Source: Raineya orbicola | GTDB taxonomy: Bacteria; Bacteroidota; Bacteroidia; Cytophagales; Thermonemataceae | Direction: 5' to 3' | Assembly: GCF_002843425.1 (NCBI RefSeq) | Contig: NZ_NKXO01000015.1 | Span: 1-64,000, forward strand | Length of the DNA: 64,000 nucleotides | Shown: positions 42,366 to 50,677 of the stretch, one piece after another | How positions within the stretch are numbered: the first letter of the stretch is position 1 | How the letters are laid out: every line of letters starts with the position of its first letter | Translations under genes and position numbers: made by a program | The notes under the pieces: model-generated | Databases searched by the model: none | The model's input: only the letters and a program-made list of their open reading frames with translations | What the model was told of the DNA's origin: nothing

Positions 42366-43544
42366 ATGAAAGAAGTATATGTAATTTCGGCTGTTAGAAC
42401 GCCTATTGGAAGTTTTGGAGGCGTACTTTCTCCTTTTTCTGCAACGCAATTAGGAGGTTTTGCTATCAAAGGTGCTATAGAAAAAGCAGGTATAGACCCC
42501 AAAGAAGTGCAAGAGGTCTATATGGGCAATGTGGTTTCTGCTAATTTAGGACAAGCCCCCGCCACGCAAGCGGCAGTATTGGGTGGATTGGGCTATGATA
42601 TTCCCTCAACTACTATCAATAAAGTATGTGCTTCGGGAACAAAAGCGATTATGCTAGCGGCTCAAAGTATTATGTTAGGTTTGGCTGATGTGATTGTGGC
42701 AGGTGGTATGGAAAGTATGACAAACATTCCTTTTTACGTACCCAAAGCACGTTTTGGCTATCGTTATGGCAACGGCGAATTTTTAGATGGCTTGGTGCGT
42801 GATGGTTTGGAAGATGTCTATGATAAAAAAGCTATGGGCGTTTTTGCTGATGCAACTGCCAAAAAGTATGATATTTCTCGCCAACAGCAAGATGAGTTTG
42901 CTATTCGCTCTTACGAACTTGCCGCCGAACACACCAAAAATGGAGCATTCAAAAACGAAATTATTCCCGTAGCAGTTCCTCAAAAGAAAGGCGACCCTGT
43001 ACTGCTTGCCGAAGATGAAGAGTATAAAAACGTAATGTTTGATAAAATCCCTACGCTCAAACCCGCCTTTACCCCTGATGGTACCGTAACCGCCGCCAAT
43101 GCTTCCAAAATCAATGATGGTGCTGCCGCACTTGTACTAATGAGCAAAGAAAAAGCTGAAAAATTAGGATTAAAGCCCATTGCTAAAATTGTAGCTTTTG
43201 CCGATGCACAACAAGAACCTGCTTGGTTCACTACTGCTCCTACCAAAGCCGCTCCTATCGCCGCTAAAAATGCAGGTATTTCTTTGAACGAAATTGATTT
43301 GTTTGAAGTAAATGAAGCTTTTGCTGTGGTTACGCTGGCTTTTGATAAGGTTTTGGATATTCCTCTTGAAAAAACCAACGTAATGGGTGGTGCCGTAGCC
43401 CTCGGACACCCTCTCGGAGCATCAGGAGCCAGAATTGTAACTACTCTTATTAACGCCCTGCACCAAAAGGATAAAAAACGTGGAATGGTAGCTATCTGTA
43501 ATGGTGGCGGTGGTGCTTCTGCCCTGATTGTAGAAAAAGTGTAA
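42366..43544 (+). CDS. Acetyl-CoA C-acyltransferase (thiolase)
   Basis: The 392-residue enzyme has all thiolase marks: the nucleophile NKVCASGTKAIMLA, the NEAFAVVTLAF block, GHPLGASGAR and the second Cys in CNGGGGASALI. Both biosynthetic (acetyl-CoA condensation) and degradative roles fit. Length and motif spacing match AtoB/ThlA-type enzymes. It has its own promoter and terminator, so it is monocistronic. The stretch opposite its 3' half holds a long - strand open frame, judged a shadow. Confidence 0.93.
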   Translation: MKEVYVISAVRTPIGSFGGVLSPFSATQLGGFAIKGAIEKAGIDPKEVQEVYMGNVVSANLGQAPATQAAVLGGLGYDIPSTTINKVCASGTKAIMLAAQSIMLGLADVIVAGGMESMTNIPFYVPKARFGYRYGNGEFLDGLVRDGLEDVYDKKAMGVFADATAKKYDISRQQQDEFAIRSYELAAEHTKNGAFKNEIIPVAVPQKKGDPVLLAEDEEYKNVMFDKIPTLKPAFTPDGTVTAANASKINDGAAALVLMSKEKAEKLGLKPIAKIVAFADAQQEPAWFTTAPTKAAPIAAKNAGISLNEIDLFEVNEAFAVVTLAFDKVLDIPLEKTNVMGGAVALGHPLGASGARIVTTLINALHQKDKKRGMVAICNGGGGASALIVEKV

Positions 43545-43565
43545 CTTTTCTTTTTATTGCATAAT

Positions 43566-43599
43566 AAAGCCCTCGCTTCCAACGACGAGGGCTTTTCTC
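43566..43599. terminator. Bidirectional terminator between the thiolase and secreted protease
   Basis: The stem AAAGCCCTCG / CGAGGGCTTT has a 10-base loop. T-rich sequence follows on the + strand (TTCTCTTTTTT) and TATTA on the - strand. Confidence 0.8.
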
Positions 43600-43617
43600 T
43601 TTTTTGTCAATAACCTT

Positions 43618-46119
43618 TTATTGTACAAGCAATTTTTTTGTAATTATTCCTTGCTCTTTTGTTTCTATTTGCACCCAATACATACCCTTAGGTAAATGAA
43701 CTACACTAATAGGTTCGCCTGTATAACTTGTTTGTAGCACTTTTTGCCCCAACTGATTGAACAATATCACCTTCTGTACTTTATCGCTACTGTTCAATTC
43801 TATCTGAATATGATGAGAAGTGGGATTCGGGTAAATGGTAGTATTTTTGCCCAACTCCTCATTAAGATTTGTGATAAAGCTCACGGTAAGTATAGCAACG
43901 GCATTAGAAGGTGCAGGTTGTAACGTTCCCTTCGTTGCTCTTACACGATACACATAATTTTTAGAGTCTTCTATGGTGTTATCCGAATAAGTTGTCGTAT
44001 TGGCAGGTAGAGTAGCTATGGTTGCAAAAGTATTTCCTACCTGATTGATACGGCGTTGAACTTCAAAATTCGTTTCATCGGAATTATCTTGCCAACTTAA
44101 ATCCGTCTGATTGATAACATAATTATCTGTTCCATTGTTGAGCATATTCGTAATTTGGAGATTAGTTGGATTTGCTAAACCAATATTTACGTTAGAGGTG
44201 AACACATCATTGTTTGTGCCATTGGTTACGGTGAGCCTTACTAAGTAATTTTCAGATTTAGCAAATGTAACAGGCGGAGGATTTTTTCCACTAAAAGTCG
44301 CAGGAGTAGCCCCACCTACACCATTCACATCAAAGTTCCAAGTCCAAGAGGTGATAGCAGGCGAACCACAAGAATATACAGATGAAGCATCTGTGAAAAG
44401 AACGACTTCATTATTTTTACCTTCTGTTTTATTTTGGGTAAATTTTGCAAATACCAAAGGAGGAGGGGTTGCAGTAGCTACTGCAAAAGCAGTGCCTCCT
44501 GTAACTATCATAGAATAAGGCTGATTTCCACCTTGTAAAGTATTTTTATGGCAAACCTGAATGTAATAGGTAGCTCCCGCCACAGGATTATCAATGATAA
44601 TTTTTTCAACATTATCTCTGAAATTATCGCCACGCGTAGCAGGAGCAGAAGGAACAGCTGGGTCTAATACCCAAGGGAAATGATAGTCTGTATTGTTTCT
44701 CCAAACTCTCAAATCCAAATCATTTACGAGCATTAAATTAGGCGGATTGACAACCCCTGTTGGAGCAAGGGTGCCTTTGGGGTCTGTCCAAGCAATAGTA
44801 ATTTCCAAAGGCGTAGAACCACCTGTAGCAACGATTTGGAATGTTTGTGAGGTAGCATTGTTCAAGATTCTTTCCTCTATAAAAGCAGTAGTACCTTTAT
44901 TGGTAATAGCTTGTGCGGCTTTGTTGGCATTCACAAGTCCCCAACCGAAGCTATAATCAGGTCCGGGAGCCGAGCCTGCCTCATTAGCGGTATGTATTAC
45001 AAGTGCTTTAAGTGTAGCGGCACGCATAAAAGCACCTGAATTAAGATTTTTATAGTGTTGTTGAAGCAAAATCAATGTACCTGCCACGTTGGGCGTAGCC
45101 ATTGAAGTACCGTTGTAAGTAGCATAGGCATTATCGGCATCTGCCACCGAAGAGTAAATACCAACCCCTGCTCCCACTACATCGGGTTTTATACGTCCAT
45201 CATCGGTAGGTCCCCAATTGCTAAAACTTGACATCACCACCGAAGAAGGTCCTGTATAGTTAGTTTGTATATTCACTGCCCCCACAGTAAGCACGTTTTT
45301 AGCACAACCTCTTCCTGTAATAAGGTCGTAGCCGCCTGCACTGGGGTTAGGATTGTTATTTCGGTCGTTACCTGCGGCAATACAAGGTAAATAGTAGGGA
45401 GCATTTACACAGAGTTCGTCCCAATTGGCAGAATTAGAGTCGTAATATCCAAATTGCCATTGTTGCAAAGAAGTAGCAAGATAGCCGTAAGAGTGATTAG
45501 ACACTAAAAGCCCATTACCCGCCTGAGTAGTAGCTTCACTCAAATCGCTATTCCAATCATTTGCCCAAAGCGTAGCCTGATGTGCCATACCTTTGGCACT
45601 GCTTTGCACACCGCTCCCCATAAGCGTACCTGCTACGTGTGTAGCGTGGCTAGTGTTGCCATTTACAGCAAAAGCCGCTCCATCTTGCTGAATAACTCTG
45701 CTAGAAATCTCTTGATGTGTGCTTCTTACGGCACCACCGTCCCACTCGCCAATGATCATTCCTTGCCCATTGAGGTTCAAACCCAAAGAGCCACCAGTCC
45801 ACAAGTCAGAAGCTTTCGTAGTAGCGGCGGCATTGAGATTACTGGTAGTTACAAAGTAAATAGGGTAACCATTTTCAAAATATTGCAATTCTGCAATTCT
45901 GCCATCTGCAAGTGTTTGGAATATGGGCAAACCTTTCCTTTGAGCTAAAAGGTAGGCTTCTTTTTTGGCTTCCAATTCTTGCTTTCTAAATTTTTGCGAA
46001 AGTTCTTGCAGTTTAGTGGTGTTACTGCGTTCTTGTATCCACTTTACCTGCTTTTCGTTTTGTGCAAAGCAAGTAAGTGAAATGCCCAACAAACAGAGGG
46101 TAAAAGTTTTTTTGAACAT
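43618..46119 (-). CDS. Secreted S8 (subtilisin-like) protease with PKD, FnIII-like and T9SS type A domains
   Basis: The signal peptide is FTLCLLGISLTCFA and the start is ATG 46119 (833 residues); the open frame runs back to 46236 without support. The catalytic triad is seen as Asp in IIGEWDGGAV, His in NTSHATHVAGTLMG and Ser in YNGTSMATPNVAGTL. An oxyanion Asn lies in PCIAAGNDRN. A P-domain-like region (PLEITIAWTDPKG) follows, then PKD (SWTWNFDVNG), FnIII-like (TNFEVQRRI) and the sorting domain TIYPNPTSHHIQIEL. It is exported through Sec and the type IX system and cleaved or anchored at the surface. A maturing or scavenging peptidase role is likely. Confidence 0.92.
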   Translation of the reverse strand: MFKKTFTLCLLGISLTCFAQNEKQVKWIQERSNTTKLQELSQKFRKQELEAKKEAYLLAQRKGLPIFQTLADGRIAELQYFENGYPIYFVTTSNLNAAATTKASDLWTGGSLGLNLNGQGMIIGEWDGGAVRSTHQEISSRVIQQDGAAFAVNGNTSHATHVAGTLMGSGVQSSAKGMAHQATLWANDWNSDLSEATTQAGNGLLVSNHSYGYLATSLQQWQFGYYDSNSANWDELCVNAPYYLPCIAAGNDRNNNPNPSAGGYDLITGRGCAKNVLTVGAVNIQTNYTGPSSVVMSSFSNWGPTDDGRIKPDVVGAGVGIYSSVADADNAYATYNGTSMATPNVAGTLILLQQHYKNLNSGAFMRAATLKALVIHTANEAGSAPGPDYSFGWGLVNANKAAQAITNKGTTAFIEERILNNATSQTFQIVATGGSTPLEITIAWTDPKGTLAPTGVVNPPNLMLVNDLDLRVWRNNTDYHFPWVLDPAVPSAPATRGDNFRDNVEKIIIDNPVAGATYYIQVCHKNTLQGGNQPYSMIVTGGTAFAVATATPPPLVFAKFTQNKTEGKNNEVVLFTDASSVYSCGSPAITSWTWNFDVNGVGGATPATFSGKNPPPVTFAKSENYLVRLTVTNGTNNDVFTSNVNIGLANPTNLQITNMLNNGTDNYVINQTDLSWQDNSDETNFEVQRRINQVGNTFATIATLPANTTTYSDNTIEDSKNYVYRVRATKGTLQPAPSNAVAILTVSFITNLNEELGKNTTIYPNPTSHHIQIELNSSDKVQKVILFNQLGQKVLQTSYTGEPISVVHLPKGMYWVQIETKEQGIITKKLLVQ

Positions 46120-46167
46120 AAACCTTTTGCGTTTTGATAAATTTTCCGGGAAAAAATTTTGAGATAG

Positions 46168-46175
46168 CAAATTTA
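46168..46175 (-). promoter_or_regulatory. -7 box (TAAATTTG) of the S8 protease gene
   Basis: On the - strand TAAATTTG fits TAnnTTTG, about 49 bases upstream of ATG 46119. A clear -33 TTTG was not seen. Confidence 0.4.
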
Positions 46176-46254
46176 CACAAAATTTTTGATTTCTTAAAAA
46201 AGCTATAAAAAACTTACAAAGAACGCAAAAGAGCAAAAAATGTTTAAGAGGTTT

Positions 46255-46728
46255 TTACTGAAACATTTGGGTCATAGTCTGCCAGATGAGATTTTTGTAA
46301 ATTTTTTGAGTTTCTATTTCTTGAAGAGAATGAGTTAAAAGTACCCACACACCTTTCCATTTTTGCCAAGAATATTTTTCTACTTGCAGACCTATATTTT
46401 TAGCGGTATTTTCACCAAAAACTACTACATATTTTACTTTTGTACTTGAAAAATCCCAGTAAATATGTCTTTTTTCAGGGAAAGTGAGTATTTCTTTTTC
46501 TACGTTTTCTATGGAAGGTGAGTTTTTTTGTTTTTCGGCTAATGCTTTGAGCATACTATCCAAAACCTTCTGATTTTTTGCGTTTTGTGTATTTGTATCA
46601 ACTTCTGTCTCAAACAAAAAAAGTATTTCAGCTTCACAATTAGCCAGTAAAGCTGAAATAGAAGCATCATATTCAGGTACTACGAATATCGGTGTATCAA
46701 AAAAAAGTGCTATTTCTTGCAAATTCAT
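46255..46728 (-). CDS. Unidentified 157-residue protein, last gene of a restriction-modification operon
   Basis: No family is recognised with confidence. A Rossmann-like alternation VKYVVVFGENTAKNIG and a C-terminal KNLIWQTMTQMF (Trp in a helix) weakly recall the psi (HolD) subunit of DNA polymerase III, which is poorly conserved. Its ATG overlaps the REase stop by 4 bases (46725-46728), so it is co-translated with the R-M genes. Possibly an unrelated downstream housekeeping gene captured by the operon. Confidence 0.6.
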   Translation of the reverse strand: MNLQEIALFFDTPIFVVPEYDASISALLANCEAEILFLFETEVDTNTQNAKNQKVLDSMLKALAEKQKNSPSIENVEKEILTFPEKRHIYWDFSSTKVKYVVVFGENTAKNIGLQVEKYSWQKWKGVWVLLTHSLQEIETQKIYKNLIWQTMTQMFQ

Positions 46729-47480
46729 TGTGAAGTATTTTCCAAAAATAATTCTGCGGGATTTATTTTAAATTGTAACATATTAGCTGTTTTTCTGCCA
46801 GCATCTCCTCCTTTTCTCTGCATTGTAATTCTACCTATTCTAAAACTTCCACCTGGGGTAATTAAAATTTCCCCATTACCGAAGAAGTTCAAGCAAAAAT
46901 TCATAGGTCTAAGTATCCACCGAGCATTCAAGTTTATTTTCTGAGCTACTAACATCCATTCAGCGGCGAATTTACCTCTACCTTTGAGTATATCGGTGAT
47001 AATCATTGCTTGGTTGGCTTTTAACCATTCTAAAATGCTTTTTTGCTCATCTATGCTAAACTCATCTGCAAACATTCTTCTTTTATCTCTTAAATTAGAT
47101 TTACCCATTTGCAATTCTCCTGTAAAATATTTTAAGAGTATGACTATTTCATTAGGAATATGCCACAAATCCGCATAATAATCAACCCAGTGTTTATCTA
47201 TCTGGTTAAATCCTCTTACATTACTTACAAGTTTTACCTGAATATTTTGAACATCTAAAGCTTTTTGAAGCCGAATGCGTACTTGTACCTGTACATCTGT
47301 TTTATATCCATATATTTTAATAGCTTCCACCCATTCAATTTCATCTAACTTATAATTCATTATTTTTAACCATTCTCGGGCTTCTGCATCGTATTGCCAT
47401 TGATTGAATTTTTTGATAATATCATCTTCGTTTCTAAAACCATCCTTTGCTATCTTTGAACCTGTAATAAAATCAGCCAT
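46725..47480 (-). CDS. HinP1I-like type II restriction endonuclease (predicted G^CGC)
   Basis: The 251-residue protein matches my recollection of R.HinP1I over the whole length: IAKDGFRNEDDI, NIQVKLVSNVRGFNQIDKHW, KDKRRMFADEFS-like, RGRGKFAAEWMLVAQK and QRKGGDAGRKTANMLQFKI. The catalytic pattern TDX18QXK is at residues 61-83 (Asp62, Gln81, Lys83), the same positions as in HinP1I. The specificity G^CGC is inferred from that similarity. The gene overlaps its methyltransferase partner by 8 bases and the 46255 gene by 4. The methyltransferase precedes it, so protection is made first. Confidence 0.88.
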   Translation of the reverse strand: MADFITGSKIAKDGFRNEDDIIKKFNQWQYDAEAREWLKIMNYKLDEIEWVEAIKIYGYKTDVQVQVRIRLQKALDVQNIQVKLVSNVRGFNQIDKHWVDYYADLWHIPNEIVILLKYFTGELQMGKSNLRDKRRMFADEFSIDEQKSILEWLKANQAMIITDILKGRGKFAAEWMLVAQKINLNARWILRPMNFCLNFFGNGEILITPGGSFRIGRITMQRKGGDAGRKTANMLQFKINPAELFLENTSQ

Positions 47481-48267
47481 TATTACAAAGATTAAATAAA
47501 TTTAGAGTATTTTCCAATCTTTTTTCTGCAATCTGTACATATTCTGTCGAAATTTCAGACCCTATCCATCTTCTATTCATAGCCCTTGCCACCTTAGCAG
47601 TAGTACCACTACCCATAAAAGGGTCATAGACCAAATCACCTTCATTTGTCCAAGTATAGATTTGGTCATAAACAAGTTGTTCAGGAAAAATAGCGGGGTG
47701 TTGATAAGCAACTTTATCTTTGGTAGAAATACCCCCACCAATGGAATAAAAAAACACATTTCCCACTTTTTTTTCAGAGGTTCTTAAAATCTGTTTGTAT
47801 TCAAGTGAGCCATTTTTCCCCCTATTTTTCATATTAGCAATACCGTTGTATTTAGTAGGCTCAGTAATTGGATTGAAAGTTATAGGCGTATCTTTAGAAA
47901 AAGCAAACATATATTCAAAATGCTGGTGGTATCTTTTGCCCGTTTGAGGCATAGGATTATTCTTGTAGTAAATCATCGTATCGTGAATACGAAAGCCTAC
48001 TTGTTCCTTAAAAAATAACGCCTGCTTGAAAGATGTGCCTGTTTCACTTCCTTCTATTGTAGCATCAGCTACTACCCAAATCATTACTCCTCCTTTTTTC
48101 AGTACTCTAAATAGCTCTTGGGCTATTTTTTCAAATTCAAATTGATAGCCATTATAGTTCCTAATATCATCATAAGGCGGGGAGGTAATAATAAAATCTA
48201 CAAATTCATCGGACATTCTTTTCATTGTATCAAGGCAATTTTCACAATATATCCGATTTAGCTCCAT
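47473..48267 (-). CDS. DNA amino-methyltransferase (TSPPY type), partner of the HinP1I-like endonuclease
   Basis: The 264-residue beta-class methyltransferase has motif IV TSPPYDDIR (residues 28-36), then motif I DPFMGSGTTAKVA near residue 217 and SAM-site IGSEISTEY. The SPPY form favours N4-cytosine methylation, though N6-adenine is not excluded. It is not the C5-cytosine class. It is the first gene of the three-gene operon. It presumably modifies the cognate site and protects host DNA. Confidence 0.85.
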   Translation of the reverse strand: MELNRIYCENCLDTMKRMSDEFVDFIITSPPYDDIRNYNGYQFEFEKIAQELFRVLKKGGVMIWVVADATIEGSETGTSFKQALFFKEQVGFRIHDTMIYYKNNPMPQTGKRYHQHFEYMFAFSKDTPITFNPITEPTKYNGIANMKNRGKNGSLEYKQILRTSEKKVGNVFFYSIGGGISTKDKVAYQHPAIFPEQLVYDQIYTWTNEGDLVYDPFMGSGTTAKVARAMNRRWIGSEISTEYVQIAEKRLENTLNLFNLCNNG

Positions 48268-48297
48268 TTTGATACAATTTTTAGCAAAAGTGTGATG

Positions 48298-50493
48298 TTA
48301 ATTCCCCACTTCCGAAATAAATTTAATTCTCATCAGACGGATTTCTTCTTCGGTGAAATCATCATCAGCAAGGTCACGAATAGCGGCTTGAATATCGTCA
48401 ATTTCACTATTCATAAAATAATCATAAAGCTCTTGCTGACGTTCTTTTTCTATCACCTGATTGATGTAATAATCTAAATTTAGCTTTGTTCCTGAGTCGC
48501 AGATATGCTCAATCTCATTCAAAAGTTCCTCAAAAGTAAGGTCTTTGGCTTCTGCAATTTCCTCCAAATCTACTTTTCTATCAATTTGCTGAATGATAAA
48601 AATCTTGGTTTTAGACTTATTTACGGTAGATTTAACTACCACATCGGAGGCAGTCTCAATTTCATTTTCCTCCACATATTTTACAATGGCTTCCAAGAAA
48701 GGTTTGCCAAATTTTTGTACTTTTCCCATACCCACGCCATTTACTTTGGCAAGTTCTTCTTCGGTAGTGGGATAAGTCGTAGCCATTTCTTCTAAAGAGG
48801 GGTCTTGAAAAATAACGTAAGGCGGTAAATTTTTCTCTTTGGCAATGCGTTTGCGTAGATTTTTGAGCAAGTCAAAAAGAACCTCATCATAGGCTTTGCC
48901 CGAAGTTTGCGGCACGGTTTCTTGTTCAGTTTCTTCGCCTTCTTCGGGATTGCTGAAGTCGTAATCTTTGGTAAGCGTAATAGCGTGAGAATTTTTTAGG
49001 AATTTTTCACCTTTGGGGGTAATTTTCAAAACGCCAAAGTTATCAATATCTTTCTTGACGTAATCAAAAATCAGGATATGGCGAAGCAAAGAAAGCCAGT
49101 TAGTATCAGGAAAATCTTGTCCCTTACCGAATACTTCCAGTTTATCGTGCTGATAGCTTTTTACATATTCATTAGAAACCCCCATCAGTACATCGGCAAT
49201 GTGTTTTGCTCCAAAACGCTCTTCTGTCTGTTTGATAGCCTTCAAAGCTAAAAGCACTTGTTCTTCTGCCTCGTATTTTTTATGAGGATGCGAACAATTA
49301 TCACACTGACCACAATTATTAGGCTTAAATTCCTCTCCAAAGTAGTGCAATAGTTGTTTCACCCTACACACCGAGCATTCTGCATACTCGGCTATTTCTT
49401 GCAAGAGGTGGCGAGCATTATCTCTTTCAGTTACGCTTTTATCTTTGTTGAACTTTTCTAACTTGTAAATATCTTCTTTATCAAAAAGCATCAGGCAATG
49501 CCCTTGCAAGCCATCTCTGCCTGCTCTACCTGTTTCCTGATAGTAGCCTTCTAATGATTTGGGAGCATCATAATGCACAACAAAACGCACATCAGGCTTA
49601 TCTATGCCCATTCCGAAGGCAATGGTAGCCACAATTACATCAACATCTTCATTAAGGAATGCGTCTTGGTTTTTCATTCTCACCTCTGCCTCCAAACCTG
49701 CGTGATAAGGCAATGCCTTCACATCATTGACCGTCAGGAGTTCAGCGATTTCTTCTACGGTTTTTCGGCTCAAACAATAAATAATACCCGATTCGCCTTT
49801 GTGTTGTTTTACAAAGCGAATAAGTTGTTTTTTGGGATCTCTTTTGGGCTTTACTTCGTAAAAAAGATTAGGTCGGTGGAAAGAGGAAATAAAGACTTTG
49901 GCATCTTCCATTTGCAGGTTTTTCTGAATGTCCTGCTGAACTTTGGGGGTAGCCGTAGCTGTGAGAGCAATGATGGGTAGGTTTTTATTCAAATTATCTA
50001 CAATACCACGAATTTTTCGGTATTCGGGGCGGAAGTCGTGTCCCCATTCAGAAATGCAGTGAGCCTCGTCAATTGCTACAAAAGAAAGTTTGGCTTTTTT
50101 CAGAAATTCTAAATTATCTTCTTTCGTGAGTGATTCGGGAGCTACATAAAGCATTTTTACTTTGCCACTCAATACATCTTTTTTGACTTTGGTCATTTCT
50201 GATTTGCTCAATGTAGAATTCAGAAATCGGGCATCTATTCCAAAAGCTGTGAGTTGGTCGGTTTGGTTTTTCATCAAGGCTATGAGTGGCGAAATGATAA
50301 TAGCCGTGCCGTCCATAATCACCGCAGGCAACTGATAACAAAGCGATTTCCCCGCCCCCGTAGGCATAATCACAAAAGTATGATTACCCGCCATTAAGTT
50401 CTTGATAATAGGCTCTTGTGTGCCTCTAAATTGGCTATAGCCAAAAACCTCCTTTAATTTCTCCTTCAAATTCATCTCTTGTGCATTTTGCAT
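48298..50493 (-). CDS. recQ: ATP-dependent DNA helicase RecQ
   Basis: The 731-residue protein has motif I VIMPTGAGKSLCYQLP, DEAHCISEWGHDFRPEY, motif III-VI (IIALTATATP, QETGRAGRDG), the Cys4 zinc region CSVCRVKQLL...NCGQCDNC, a winged helix and an HRDC domain (RIAKEKNLPPYVIFQDPSLE). The extra C-terminal region of about 110 residues is usual in the phylum. It unwinds forks and recombination intermediates. It lies between two R-M systems; this could be chance. The start may be ATG 50475 rather than 50493. Confidence 0.95.
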   Translation of the reverse strand: MQNAQEMNLKEKLKEVFGYSQFRGTQEPIIKNLMAGNHTFVIMPTGAGKSLCYQLPAVIMDGTAIIISPLIALMKNQTDQLTAFGIDARFLNSTLSKSEMTKVKKDVLSGKVKMLYVAPESLTKEDNLEFLKKAKLSFVAIDEAHCISEWGHDFRPEYRKIRGIVDNLNKNLPIIALTATATPKVQQDIQKNLQMEDAKVFISSFHRPNLFYEVKPKRDPKKQLIRFVKQHKGESGIIYCLSRKTVEEIAELLTVNDVKALPYHAGLEAEVRMKNQDAFLNEDVDVIVATIAFGMGIDKPDVRFVVHYDAPKSLEGYYQETGRAGRDGLQGHCLMLFDKEDIYKLEKFNKDKSVTERDNARHLLQEIAEYAECSVCRVKQLLHYFGEEFKPNNCGQCDNCSHPHKKYEAEEQVLLALKAIKQTEERFGAKHIADVLMGVSNEYVKSYQHDKLEVFGKGQDFPDTNWLSLLRHILIFDYVKKDIDNFGVLKITPKGEKFLKNSHAITLTKDYDFSNPEEGEETEQETVPQTSGKAYDEVLFDLLKNLRKRIAKEKNLPPYVIFQDPSLEEMATTYPTTEEELAKVNGVGMGKVQKFGKPFLEAIVKYVEENEIETASDVVVKSTVNKSKTKIFIIQQIDRKVDLEEIAEAKDLTFEELLNEIEHICDSGTKLNLDYYINQVIEKERQQELYDYFMNSEIDDIQAAIRDLADDDFTEEEIRLMRIKFISEVGN

Positions 50494-50612
50494 TACCTTC
50501 TGATATTTTTATCAACCGAATTTAATAAAAAATATTGCTTTTTTCAAAATAGTTTTTGTAATTTTTTCAGAGTAAAAACTTCAAACTCCAAATTTTCAAA
50601 GTTTTAGGGTTG

Positions 50613-50642
50613 CGAAGGTATAAAATATTTTACTTTTGGCAA
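50613..50642 (-). promoter_or_regulatory. Promoter candidate of recQ
   Basis: On the - strand TTG (50642-50640), 19 bases, TACCTTCG (50620-50613). The -7 box has one mismatch to TAnnTTTG. It lies 120 bases upstream of the recQ start. Confidence 0.5.
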
Positions 50643-50677
50643 GCAAGGCGTAAGAAATTTAACAATTTTACAGAAAA

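Noticed and set aside
42980-43582. A 200-codon open frame on the - strand opposite the thiolase
   Set aside because: It lies entirely under a strongly conserved gene, and its Ala/Ser-rich translation has no domain pattern; it is a mirror of thiolase codon use.
48298-50493. recQ as part of a defence system with the two R-M units
   Set aside because: It has the full housekeeping RecQ layout, its own promoter and its own spacing; neighbourhood alone is not evidence.
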